Source of the DNA: Candidatus Saccharimonadota bacterium
GTDB lineage: Bacteria; Patescibacteriota; Saccharimonadia; Saccharimonadales; Saccharimonadaceae
Length of the DNA: 64,000 nucleotides
Direction: 5' to 3'
Assembly (NCBI GenBank): GCA_027312165.1
Contig: DAICXN010000001.1
Coordinates: 46,483-110,482, forward strand
Positions 39,762-48,282 of the stretch are shown here, piece by piece (position 1 is the stretch's first letter; every line of letters begins with the position of its first letter). The notes below the pieces were generated by a model. The model had not been told where the DNA came from. It ran no database searches and saw only the letters and a list, made by a program, of their open reading frames with translations. The position numbers were made by a program, and so were the translations under genes.

Positions 39762-41438
39762 ATGAGTGTTATTACAGAAAAGTTGCCAGGTATCGAGTCT
39801 GGGTTGAGTAGGCATGAGTTCGAGCATGTGATGGATTTGGCGTACTCTAAGCTCCAAGAATACGGCTACTCAGGCTATGACACTCGTAGTGGAGAGGACC
39901 TCGAGGCGCACGCCATTAGAACCATGGAACTAGTTGCGTCGTTTGGCGGCAACAGATTGCCAGATGCAGCCGGATTGGTGGCACTTTTGCATGATGTTGT
40001 GGATAGGAGCGCCAATACTCGGAGCAATAAGTATCAAGCCAACGGACGCTCAAGAGAGGCCGCCCTTGTAATTGATAGTTTTTTTGCTGAAGCTGAGCTT
40101 CCGGATCACGTAGAGAGATACGTAAGGGTTGTCTCCCATGGACTAATTAGAACCGAAATTGCTTCAAGCAAGCATCGCATCGGCGTAGCTACGCAGTCGG
40201 CTGAGTTGCTTGAGGGCTATTCACCAGATGACGCTGCGGCAATCCGGCCGATGATTTCTGGAAATTACGAGGGGGAGTTGCCTCAGTCAATTTGGCGGGT
40301 GGTTCAGCCCTACCTTGATTTTGACCACATGCGTGATTTTGTTGAAGGGATTGATATTGATGCGATTTTCATAAAAGGTTGCGAGTTAGCAGACAATCTT
40401 AAGTATCCGACCTCTCAGCGCGAGTCTGCATTGCTTCAAGATGTACTTGAGGCCGAATCGTTCTACGCTCCAATACTGGAAGAGCTGAAGTTTGACGGCC
40501 TTGCCTCGCTACTTCGTAGTCGGGCTCATCTGGTCAGGCTGAATAAGTTGGGCTACAGCGGAGCAATAGAGGAGGCCGAAGAAAGGCTGTCGGAAATTGA
40601 AAAGTTAGGCCCAGAAAGGATAATTAGCAGTGTCTTTGGAGAGGGGTACTGCAGTGTCTTGCCTGCGGTGAGGGGGGCGGCTTCGCTGTCCGGCCGGCCA
40701 CCTGTCTTTATTGGTGATATAAGCATAAGTGATGATCATAGCGGTCAGCACGGTCACTACCGGATAAAAGAAGTTGGCTCACTGGCTGACAAAATACTCG
40801 ACAAGGGCAATGTGATGGACATCATGGGGGTGACTGTCGTGTCGAGTAGCTCAATGTCTTCCGTTGAAACATTTGTTGATTTTATTAGTAATCGATTAAA
40901 TTCTGAGGTTACCAATCTGACACCATGCCCATCACCGGGAAAGGAGCATGCTCTCTATGTTCAAGGTGATCAAGATTACGTCAGTCTTGTTAGAAGTAAG
41001 CTGATAGATTCAGGTGTTGACAGGCCTGATGACATGGCGCAATTTGTTGTACACGATACCGACAAGGAGAGCCTGAGAGGCTATAAAGACTTAACTGTAT
41101 CCAAGGCGACTTTTTATGCAAATGTCGACGGGGTGATGGTCCCGACAGAGGTGCAGTTCGTGACCAATGAGGAGCGAAGCCGAATGAGGGATGGGGAGAT
41201 AATGCACTTGGTCTATAAGTATATCCGGCAGGAGAATAGCCTGCGTCGCCTAAGGGGCGAAAGCCCTTTAGCCCCTGAAGATGAGGGAGCTATCGCGAGA
41301 AAGGCTGTGGCGACCCTCAGCGGCTTCAAGGATCGCAGTGACAGTATGAGCGCAGACTCCTATGAAGTTAATCAGATGGCTGAAAGCTACTTTGCCAACA
41401 ATTGGCTTGATGAGAGTGATCGATTTAGGGTAAGCTAG
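39762..41438 (+). CDS. Divergent RelA/SpoT-like protein (HD domain plus synthetase-like domain), putative
   Basis: HD-like EAHAIRTMELV...LLHDVVDRS...IKGCELADNL; synthetase-like RGYKDL, PTEVQFVT, MHLVYKYIR. Confidence 0.55.
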   Translation: MSVITEKLPGIESGLSRHEFEHVMDLAYSKLQEYGYSGYDTRSGEDLEAHAIRTMELVASFGGNRLPDAAGLVALLHDVVDRSANTRSNKYQANGRSREAALVIDSFFAEAELPDHVERYVRVVSHGLIRTEIASSKHRIGVATQSAELLEGYSPDDAAAIRPMISGNYEGELPQSIWRVVQPYLDFDHMRDFVEGIDIDAIFIKGCELADNLKYPTSQRESALLQDVLEAESFYAPILEELKFDGLASLLRSRAHLVRLNKLGYSGAIEEAEERLSEIEKLGPERIISSVFGEGYCSVLPAVRGAASLSGRPPVFIGDISISDDHSGQHGHYRIKEVGSLADKILDKGNVMDIMGVTVVSSSSMSSVETFVDFISNRLNSEVTNLTPCPSPGKEHALYVQGDQDYVSLVRSKLIDSGVDRPDDMAQFVVHDTDKESLRGYKDLTVSKATFYANVDGVMVPTEVQFVTNEERSRMRDGEIMHLVYKYIRQENSLRRLRGESPLAPEDEGAIARKAVATLSGFKDRSDSMSADSYEVNQMAESYFANNWLDESDRFRVS

Positions 41439-41443
41439 ATTTC

Positions 41444-41863
41444 ATGAACATTTACTACACTGACGGCTCAGCTTCACCAAATCCTGGCCCGGGTGGCTTT
41501 GCTGTAATCAAAGATCTAAAGCCGCACATCTTAGGCTCTGAAGATGGCACGACTACCAATATTCGCATGGAGGGCAAAGCGCTAGTCGCCGCACTAAAGG
41601 ATGCAGCGGGAGCGCCATGTGTGATCTATACCGATAGTGAATTTTGGATAAATGTTGTGACGAAATGGGCTGCCGGCTGGCAGTCAAAGGGCTGGATAAA
41701 AAAAGGTGGTGAAATAAAAAACCTGGACATTGTCCAGGAGCTGTATGAGCTATTCACTGCATCGCAGGCCGAACTTCGCTGGGTGCGTGGTCATGAGGGT
41801 GACGCTGGAAATGAGCTAGCCGACGAATGGGCGAACAGGGCCCGCAAAGGTGAGAGAATATAA
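41444..41863 (+). CDS. rnhA: Ribonuclease HI
   Basis: YYTDGSASPNPGPGGFAVI, RMEGKALVAALK, IYTDSEFWIN, WVRGHEGDAGNELADEWAN. Confidence 0.92.
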   Translation: MNIYYTDGSASPNPGPGGFAVIKDLKPHILGSEDGTTTNIRMEGKALVAALKDAAGAPCVIYTDSEFWINVVTKWAAGWQSKGWIKKGGEIKNLDIVQELYELFTASQAELRWVRGHEGDAGNELADEWANRARKGERI

Positions 41864-41871
41864 TTTGTTTA

Positions 41872-41915
41872 TACCCCACCACAAAAACCATTAGGATAGT
41901 TTCTCTGGTGGGGTA
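41872..41915. terminator. Hairpin between convergent genes (possible bidirectional terminator)
   Basis: Perfect 10-bp arms TACCCCACCA / TGGTGGGGTA. Confidence 0.5.
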
Positions 41916-41950
41916 GAGAGGAAAAGGGATCACACTCTACCCCCGGAAGT

Positions 41951-42310
41951 CTACTTGCTGTCAAGTAGGCTAAGGATCTTTTTCAAACCTCGATTTTGGC
42001 TCCGTTCAGTAAGGCCGCTTTCCGATGCGACCTTGGTGTAGTCCTCAAAGGACAGGGCGGTCGATTGACCATGTATTGCCTGCGCTCTTGCATTGATGCG
42101 CATAGCCTCGCACACTCCGGTGGTGTTACTGCTCATCTCGAGAAGCTTGGCTTGGATGTTGCCGATGCTTTGGCGTATGATGCCTTGGTTGGCGTGCGGG
42201 TCTGCCAATAGTAGTCTTTTGGGTTCTCCTCTACGTCGACGAGACGTTGGCGCTGGGTTTTCGTTCCAGCCTACTGCAACCGTTGCGGCGAGTGATCTTC
42301 TGGCAGCCAC
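41951..42310 (-). CDS. Hypothetical 119-aa protein
   Basis: Minus-strand GTG start with AGAGAGG SD-like leader and an upstream consensus promoter on the same strand; no family recognised. Confidence 0.55.
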   Translation of the reverse strand: MAARRSLAATVAVGWNENPAPTSRRRRGEPKRLLLADPHANQGIIRQSIGNIQAKLLEMSSNTTGVCEAMRINARAQAIHGQSTALSFEDYTKVASESGLTERSQNRGLKKILSLLDSK

Positions 42311-42398
42311 AGCTACCTTTTCCTCTCTGTAAAGTCTACGACACGGTGTCGTAGAGTTGCTTTCATCGCCCGAATAAGGTCAGGGGATGAACACGTTC

Positions 42399-42426
42399 AT
42401 TATAACACCGGCGTAAAAAATGTCAA
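42399..42426 (-). promoter_or_regulatory. Consensus promoter TTGACA-16-TATAAT on minus strand
   Basis: Reverse complement of 42421-42426 is TTGACA, of 42399-42404 is TATAAT. Confidence 0.75.
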
Positions 42427-42464
42427 CCCAAGATAAGGTTACCTTAAATGATACAATGGTCTAT

Positions 42465-43448
42465 ATGGAAAATGAAGAAAATCAGCAACAAACAGATATT
42501 TTTTTGTGGGCAAATCAAGTTGACGCACGTAAAAATGACCTAGACATTGAACTATTTTTGTTTAATAAAAACTATACACCCTACAGCGTACCATTGAGTT
42601 CGAGCGTGGAGCAGCAACTTCGACCACTGTTTCTCTTTGACTATATAAATCAGGTTAATTTGGGTGCCGGAACCGGCATGAGTGTTAGAGACTACGAGCT
42701 CAGTGAGGGCGAGGAGAACGTTCTACAGAGGACTGATATTAACAAGGTTGGTAGAGCTGAGACGCTTGTGCATTCGATTGAAAACAGTCGTGATGAGATT
42801 GTCGAGTTTTCTGAAACCGAACATGAGTTTAAGCGGATGAAGGGTATAGTTGCTCGTTTTACGGAAAAATCTGATAGCTCAAAGGTTTTTTACACGATGA
42901 AACTTATCGCTCAAGGTCAGGTCCTCAAGAGTGCTTTAGCTTGGGAGTACGCAGATGGAAAATTTGGCTCTTTTCGGGGTGAAGTTGGCTTTAAGGTACC
43001 TGATGATAACCAGGTGCTAATTATTGGTAAGGATATTTTTGCCTTTAACTCGGCTAAGTTCGAGAGGATGTTTGGCTACGAGTACAAAAAGCAGGTGATT
43101 GCCGATCAGAAAATTGCTGAAATCGAAAAGGCCTATAAGCTAAGTTTTCCTGAGGGCATGGACTTAAACTCGCTGGTTATGGAGCGAAAAAAGACAGTTA
43201 ACAAACTACAGAAGCTCGAGGTGGGTGAAGTCAAGCAAGACCAGGTTATGGAATACGCTGATGAGATGCAGTTAGATCTAATGAGTGATGATAACGGTGC
43301 AATTATTATAATGGATGGAAACGATCTCGATACTTTTGTTAACCTAATCAATGAAGATTATATCGAGAGCAAGATTACCGGTAAGCGCTACGAAATCAAA
43401 TCCAAGAGACTTCTTGACGAGCCTGAGGGTGAGCCACCGCGGGGATAG
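42465..43448 (+). CDS. DUF4868/KwaB-like protein (putative)
   Basis: Domain pattern ...FRGEVGFKVPDDNQVLIIGKDIFAFNSAKFERMFGYEYKKQ... typical of DUF4868; ATG at 42465 follows TACAAT 42452-42457. Confidence 0.5.
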   Translation: MENEENQQQTDIFLWANQVDARKNDLDIELFLFNKNYTPYSVPLSSSVEQQLRPLFLFDYINQVNLGAGTGMSVRDYELSEGEENVLQRTDINKVGRAETLVHSIENSRDEIVEFSETEHEFKRMKGIVARFTEKSDSSKVFYTMKLIAQGQVLKSALAWEYADGKFGSFRGEVGFKVPDDNQVLIIGKDIFAFNSAKFERMFGYEYKKQVIADQKIAEIEKAYKLSFPEGMDLNSLVMERKKTVNKLQKLEVGEVKQDQVMEYADEMQLDLMSDDNGAIIIMDGNDLDTFVNLINEDYIESKITGKRYEIKSKRLLDEPEGEPPRG

Positions 43449-43450
43449 GC

Positions 43451-44962
43451 ATGGATCAGGAACTAGCGTTAGCAATACTGCTATCTGGCAAGTCTGCCTT
43501 GCTGACTGGTGCTGCAGGAACTGGCAAGACGCATTTATTGAATAATTTTATTACTCAGTCAAGATCTCTGGGTAAAAAGGTGTCTGTAACCGCGACGACA
43601 GGTCTGGCGGCTACTCATCTAAACGGCAATACTATCCATTCTTGGAGTGGCCTTGGCATTAACGATTACTTGCCGGATAATTTTTTTGAACGTTTGTCGA
43701 AAACCCGGCGAGAGCTGATTGAGAAGACTGACATTTTAATTATTGATGAGGTTTCAATGCTTCACGATTTTCGTCTAGATATGCTGGATGAAGCACTTCG
43801 AGGGATTCGTGGCTCTGAGCAACCCTTTGGTGGCATTCAGTTAGTGATGAGTGGTGATTTTTTTCAGCTACCGCCGATTAATAGAGGCAATTCCAGGGGG
43901 GGAGGCTTCGTGGTTTATTCTCGCGCCTGGCAAGAACTTCAACCAGTGGTGCTTTACCTGAAACATCAGTATCGTCAAGAGGAGGGTGAGCTACTTGAAA
44001 TCTTGACCGCTCTTCGCAGTGGAGATGTCCGCCGTAGGCACGCCGAGAAACTTCTTGAGCGGACTGAGGCAACACCTAAAGGTGATGATATCACCGAGCT
44101 ACACACAGTTAACGTTGATGTCGATAAGATTAATAGTGCTCGCTTGGCTCAGCTCGTTGGAGATGAGGTGTCCTATTCTCAGATGAGCACAGGGTCAAAG
44201 GTATATGTAGAAAGTTTGCAGCGATCTGTTTTGGCGCCAGAGGTGCTGGTCCTGAAAAGAGGTGCACTGGTTATGGCGGTAAAGAATGCCGCCGATCGTA
44301 AATACGCTAACGGCAGCATCGGCACGGTTGTCGGCTTTGAGCCCCTAACTGACTACCCAATCGTGGAGTTTCGCAATGGTCGAGAGGTGACAATGGTGCC
44401 CGATACGTGGGAGTTGCGTGACGGGGAGAGGAAGCGGGCTAGTATATCTCAGATACCGCTGCGACTTGCCTGGGCAATAACTGTTCATAAGAGTCAGGGG
44501 ATGACTTTGGACGCGGCGAAAATAGACCTCAGGAGGGCGTTTGTGGAGGGTATGGGCTACGTGGCCCTCAGCCGAGTGCGTGACATTGAAAATCTCTATC
44601 TTTATGGCATCAATCATAAGGCACTAGCGGTATCGCCCGATGCTTTGGCAATTGATGAGATTCTCGATGAGTCTTCGCGGCAAGCAGCGGCCGAGTATGA
44701 GTATTTGCGAAGTCAGATCAAAGATGTGCTCAAAAATAAACCACAGCCCAACAAGAGCTCTGCTTGGCAGGAGAAAATAGCAAATATGCGCCAAACTCAC
44801 CCTAACGCTTTTCGTCCATGGACTGCTGAACAGGATAGTCAGCTGAAGGAGAAGTTTCTGAGTGGCCTAGACATTGAAGCTTTAAGTCGAGAAATGGGTC
44901 GTCAGCCAGGATCAATAATCATCCGCCTGAAGAAGCACTTTGGCGAAGATATAATTGCCTAG
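43451..44962 (+). CDS. Pif1-like ATP-dependent DNA helicase with C-terminal HTH/Myb-like segment
   Basis: LLTGAAGTGKTHLLNNF, TATTGLAATHLNGNTIHSW, IIDEVSMLHDF, AITVHKSQGMTLDAA, VALSRVRDIENLYL. Confidence 0.9.
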   Translation: MDQELALAILLSGKSALLTGAAGTGKTHLLNNFITQSRSLGKKVSVTATTGLAATHLNGNTIHSWSGLGINDYLPDNFFERLSKTRRELIEKTDILIIDEVSMLHDFRLDMLDEALRGIRGSEQPFGGIQLVMSGDFFQLPPINRGNSRGGGFVVYSRAWQELQPVVLYLKHQYRQEEGELLEILTALRSGDVRRRHAEKLLERTEATPKGDDITELHTVNVDVDKINSARLAQLVGDEVSYSQMSTGSKVYVESLQRSVLAPEVLVLKRGALVMAVKNAADRKYANGSIGTVVGFEPLTDYPIVEFRNGREVTMVPDTWELRDGERKRASISQIPLRLAWAITVHKSQGMTLDAAKIDLRRAFVEGMGYVALSRVRDIENLYLYGINHKALAVSPDALAIDEILDESSRQAAAEYEYLRSQIKDVLKNKPQPNKSSAWQEKIANMRQTHPNAFRPWTAEQDSQLKEKFLSGLDIEALSREMGRQPGSIIIRLKKHFGEDIIA

Positions 44963-45032
44963 GTCGTGAGTGAGGCCAAAAATGATCATGTGGCACCCGG
45001 GCTGCCAGCGGGGCGTATGTTATGATGGCTCT

Positions 45033-46292
45033 ATGACAGCAAATCGTTCCCAAGTCAAATTTCCCAAGAAATTCCTCTGGGGTGCAGCGACCAGTGCTCA
45101 TCAAGTCGAAGGGGGTCTACATAATCAGTGGACCGTATGGGAGCTTGAGAATGCGAAACGCTTGGCTATTCAGTCGCCTTATAGATTTGGCAAGCTGGGT
45201 AACTGGTCGGCTATTTCGCGAGAAGCTAAGAATCCTAATAATTACGTTTCTGGTCGAGCAGTCGATCATTTTAATCGTTACGAGCAAGACTTTGAAATCG
45301 CCAAGAGCTTAAACCTTAACTCGCTCAGATGCAGTATCGAGTGGTCTAGGATTGAGCCTAAAGAGGGTGAATGGAGTCAGGAGGCGATCGATCACTATCG
45401 CGCCTATTTCAAAAAAATGAAGGAGATGGGGCTTGAGCCGGTGGTAACGCTTTTTCACTTTACCTTGCCGGTATGGTTTGCCGACATGGGCGGCTTTGAA
45501 AAGACGCAGAACGTTAGGTGTTTTGTTAGGTTTGCTGAGAAGGTGCTAAATGAGCTCGGAGATAGCTTCAAGTGGGTAATAACAGTTAACGAACCTGAGG
45601 TTTACGTGACTGAAAGTTATCGACATGGCGAGTGGCCGCCGCAAAAGAATAGCCGAGTTGCTGAGTTTCGTGTCTTGCTTAATTTAGCACTGGCGCATCG
45701 CCTGGTTGTTAGTCGAGCCCGTGGGGCGGGCAGTAAGTTCAAGTTTTCAATTGCAAAGAACTCATCTTATATTTATGCCGGTGATGACGCGTGGCTGAGT
45801 AGGTTTAGCGCCAAGTTGTTTACCTGGAGGAGGGATGATTGGTTTTTGTGGTTCGTTGCGAAACACTGTGATTTTATAGGGTTAAACTACTATTTTAGCG
45901 ACCGGATATATGGTTATCGGGCCCATAATCCGAATTATCAGCTCAATGATCTTGGGTGGGACATGCAGCCGGCAAACATTCAATTTGTACTTGAGCGACT
46001 CAGTTCAAGGTATGGTTTACCGATACTGATAACTGAAAACGGTCTTGCCGATGGCACTGATGAGCAGCGTCAGTGGTGGATTACTGAAACGATCAGGGCG
46101 ATGAGTGCTAGCACGAGGGACGGCGTTAAGCTGATCGGCTATTTGCACTGGAGCTTGCTTGACAATTTTGAATGGGATAAGGGCTTTTGGCCAAAATTTG
46201 GCTTAGTTTCGGTCAATCGCTCAACTATGCAGCGCACTCCTAGGCCAAGCGCTAAGTGGCTGGGTGGGGTGATCGGTCGATTGTCTAAGTAG
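45033..46292 (+). CDS. Glycoside hydrolase family 1 (beta-glucosidase-like)
   Basis: KKFLWGAATSAHQVEGG, VTVNEPEVY, LPILITENGLADG. Confidence 0.92.
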   Translation: MTANRSQVKFPKKFLWGAATSAHQVEGGLHNQWTVWELENAKRLAIQSPYRFGKLGNWSAISREAKNPNNYVSGRAVDHFNRYEQDFEIAKSLNLNSLRCSIEWSRIEPKEGEWSQEAIDHYRAYFKKMKEMGLEPVVTLFHFTLPVWFADMGGFEKTQNVRCFVRFAEKVLNELGDSFKWVITVNEPEVYVTESYRHGEWPPQKNSRVAEFRVLLNLALAHRLVVSRARGAGSKFKFSIAKNSSYIYAGDDAWLSRFSAKLFTWRRDDWFLWFVAKHCDFIGLNYYFSDRIYGYRAHNPNYQLNDLGWDMQPANIQFVLERLSSRYGLPILITENGLADGTDEQRQWWITETIRAMSASTRDGVKLIGYLHWSLLDNFEWDKGFWPKFGLVSVNRSTMQRTPRPSAKWLGGVIGRLSK

Positions 46293-46376
46293 GTCTTTGC
46301 TAAAGCGCACCACGGATAGTGTAATTGAGGCTATAAACGCTAGATGTGGTGTAGCAGGGTTAGTTGAACACTAGGC

Positions 46377-46398
46377 TTTTCCACAGAACTGTGGAAAA
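46377..46398. promoter_or_regulatory. Palindrome of two DnaA-box-like sequences
   Basis: TTTTCCACAG AA CTGTGGAAAA; TTTTCCACA is one mismatch from TTATCCACA. Confidence 0.5.
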
Positions 46399-46407
46399 CA
46401 TTTATTT

Positions 46408-46465
46408 TGGGTAGAATAACCAAAAAATGGGTAGAAAAGGCTTGCAAGTGGGTAGCGGGGGGTAG
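46408..46465 (+). promoter_or_regulatory. Array of GGGTAG repeats upstream of mraZ (putative MraZ operator)
   Basis: GGGTAG at 46409, 46429, 46450, 46460; 10/20/21-nt spacing. Confidence 0.7.
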
Positions 46466-46583
46466 TATAGTGGAGTCAGTGGAAAGAGCCGAAGGCGAAA
46501 CCGCAACCGGCAAAACAAAAAGCCACCGAAAACAATACAATTAACAAACCAAGATCGAAAGGGCGATAGACCATACAAACGCT

Positions 46584-46949
46584 ATGGACTACTTTGAACG
46601 AAAGCTGGATGATAAGCGTCGATTGACGATACCGACAGAACTTCGGGCAGAGTTTGCGAGTGGCGTAGTGCTATCAAGGGGCTTTGGAGAGTATCTCCAC
46701 ATGTACCCGCAGCAGGTATGGGATAGAGAAGTCGAGCCAGCTTTAGCTGGTGACCATATCTTTGACGAAGCCCTGGCAGATCTAAACGTGCGATTTAGGC
46801 GCGGCAAGATAACTCAACACCTTGATCAAAAGCAGGGCAGAGTAGTTATTGAGCAGCACCTACTAGATTACGCGAGCATTGACCGAGATCTAGTAGCCGT
46901 ACGCGTAGGCCAATATTGGCGAGTAGGCGCACCGGATAAGATCGCATAG
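46584..46949 (+). CDS. mraZ: Transcriptional regulator MraZ
   Basis: KLDDKRRLTIPTELRAEF, repeated domain ending with second KQGRVVIEQHLLDYA. Confidence 0.9.
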   Translation: MDYFERKLDDKRRLTIPTELRAEFASGVVLSRGFGEYLHMYPQQVWDREVEPALAGDHIFDEALADLNVRFRRGKITQHLDQKQGRVVIEQHLLDYASIDRDLVAVRVGQYWRVGAPDKIA

Positions 46950-46995
46950 TTAGTTGATATTGCTGAAAGTACCTTAAAAATTAAACACGAACACT

Positions 46996-47251
46996 CTCGA
47001 GATCAACTATCTGAGTAGTAAAAGGGTAGTGGTACCTTGCTCCACATAAAAAAAGGCACGAACATTTCTTAAAACACCTCCCAAAAACTCCACCTCACAC
47101 ATAAGTCTCTTAACGCAAAGTGTTTCTCTTCTATGATTTGCCTACGGCAATCAAAGATTTCGCACAAACACTTTGAACTAAAGACAAACAAAAACAAACA
47201 CAACACACAAATACAAAAAGCCCCGATACTACTCAGTTAGGTGATCTCGAG
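46996..47251 (+). ncRNA. Candidate structured RNA element between mraZ and rsmH
   Basis: 25-nt closing arms 46996-47020 / 47227-47251 (23/25 complementary) enclose G-poor linkers and an inner hairpin 47116-47125 / 47166-47175. Confidence 0.5.
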
Positions 47252-47277
47252 ACTATAGATGATATAATTCTATAGTT

Positions 47278-48192
47278 ATGAGTATAAAAGAACATCCACC
47301 ACAGCTGGAACGATCAAGCGTCGAGCCAGTACATGTTCCCGTTTTACTCGATTCTGTGATTGATTTGCTAAAGCCCAAGAAGGGTGAGCGGTACCTTGAC
47401 TTAACAGCTGGGTATGGCGGGCATGCTAGGGCAGTGATCGGCAAAACGGAAAACTACTCAGGTTCCGCACTGGTAGACCGTGATCAATTCGCGGTTAAAC
47501 ATTTGCAGGATCTGGTTCGTCAAGGCGCAAGAATGCTTGAGGTTGATTTTGTATCAGCCGCAAGGCAGCTAATTGACGAAGGCGAAACATTTGACATGAT
47601 TTTAGCTGATTTGGGGGTGTCGTCACCACAACTTGACAGACAAGAGCGAGGGTTTTCGTTTCAAAATAGCGGTCCGTTAGACATGAGAATGGACCAGCGA
47701 CAGGAGCGAACCGCCGAAGCGATAGTCAATAACTACTCGAAGCAGCAGTTAATTGATATCATCGTGAAATACGGTGAAGAGCCGAGAGGACGGGCTGACA
47801 AAATTGCCGAGGCAATTATCCAAAACCGCCCACTTAGCACTACCCGACAGCTCGCCGATATAGTCAAGCAAGTTAGTTATAAGGTTGGTGGTCACCATCC
47901 TGCAACTCGTACATTTCAAGCACTGCGCATCGAAGTCAACCAAGAGCTTAGGCTAGTTGGTGAATTGTTGCCGCTACTGCCAAAGCTTATGAACAATAAG
48001 GGCAGGGTAGCAATAATTAGCTTTCACAGTCTAGAGGATAGACTAGTCAAGCGCTTCTTTAAGGACCAGGCTGAAGCTGGCTATGAAGCTGAGCTTGATC
48101 TTTTAACAAAGCGTCCGCTTGATGGCAGTATTTACGACGTTCACAATCCGCGGAGTCGAAGCGCCAAGCTTCGAGCCGCAGTTAAAAAATAA
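47278..48192 (+). CDS. rsmH: 16S rRNA (cytosine1402-N4)-methyltransferase RsmH
   Basis: HVPVLLDSVIDLL, LDLTAGYGGHARAV, LADLGVSSPQLD, FQALRIEVNQEL, SFHSLEDRLVKRFF. Confidence 0.96.
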   Translation: MSIKEHPPQLERSSVEPVHVPVLLDSVIDLLKPKKGERYLDLTAGYGGHARAVIGKTENYSGSALVDRDQFAVKHLQDLVRQGARMLEVDFVSAARQLIDEGETFDMILADLGVSSPQLDRQERGFSFQNSGPLDMRMDQRQERTAEAIVNNYSKQQLIDIIVKYGEEPRGRADKIAEAIIQNRPLSTTRQLADIVKQVSYKVGGHHPATRTFQALRIEVNQELRLVGELLPLLPKLMNNKGRVAIISFHSLEDRLVKRFFKDQAEAGYEAELDLLTKRPLDGSIYDVHNPRSRSAKLRAAVKK

Positions 48193-48210
48193 ACAAGGAG
48201 GAGGCAAAAA

Positions 48211-48282
48211 ATGCCAATCCACATCAAAGTACAGTTCCAAGACGCGGACAAGGCCGAGACAGTTCTCGTTCGCCGCGGCTAG
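48211..48282 (+). CDS. Small ORF, 23 aa (MPIHIKVQFQDADKAETVLVRRG)
   Basis: Strong SD AAGGAGGAGG 7-8 nt upstream of ATG; not in ORF track. Confidence 0.5.
   Translation: MPIHIKVQFQDADKAETVLVRRG

Noticed and set aside
41915-42328. 13-bp inverted repeat AGAGAGGAAAAGG flanking the 119-aa ORF, resembling terminal inverted repeats of a small mobile element
   Set aside because: A similar AGAGAGGAAAA motif also occurs upstream of the sigma4/HARE gene, so it is better explained as an SD-like leader; no target duplication seen.
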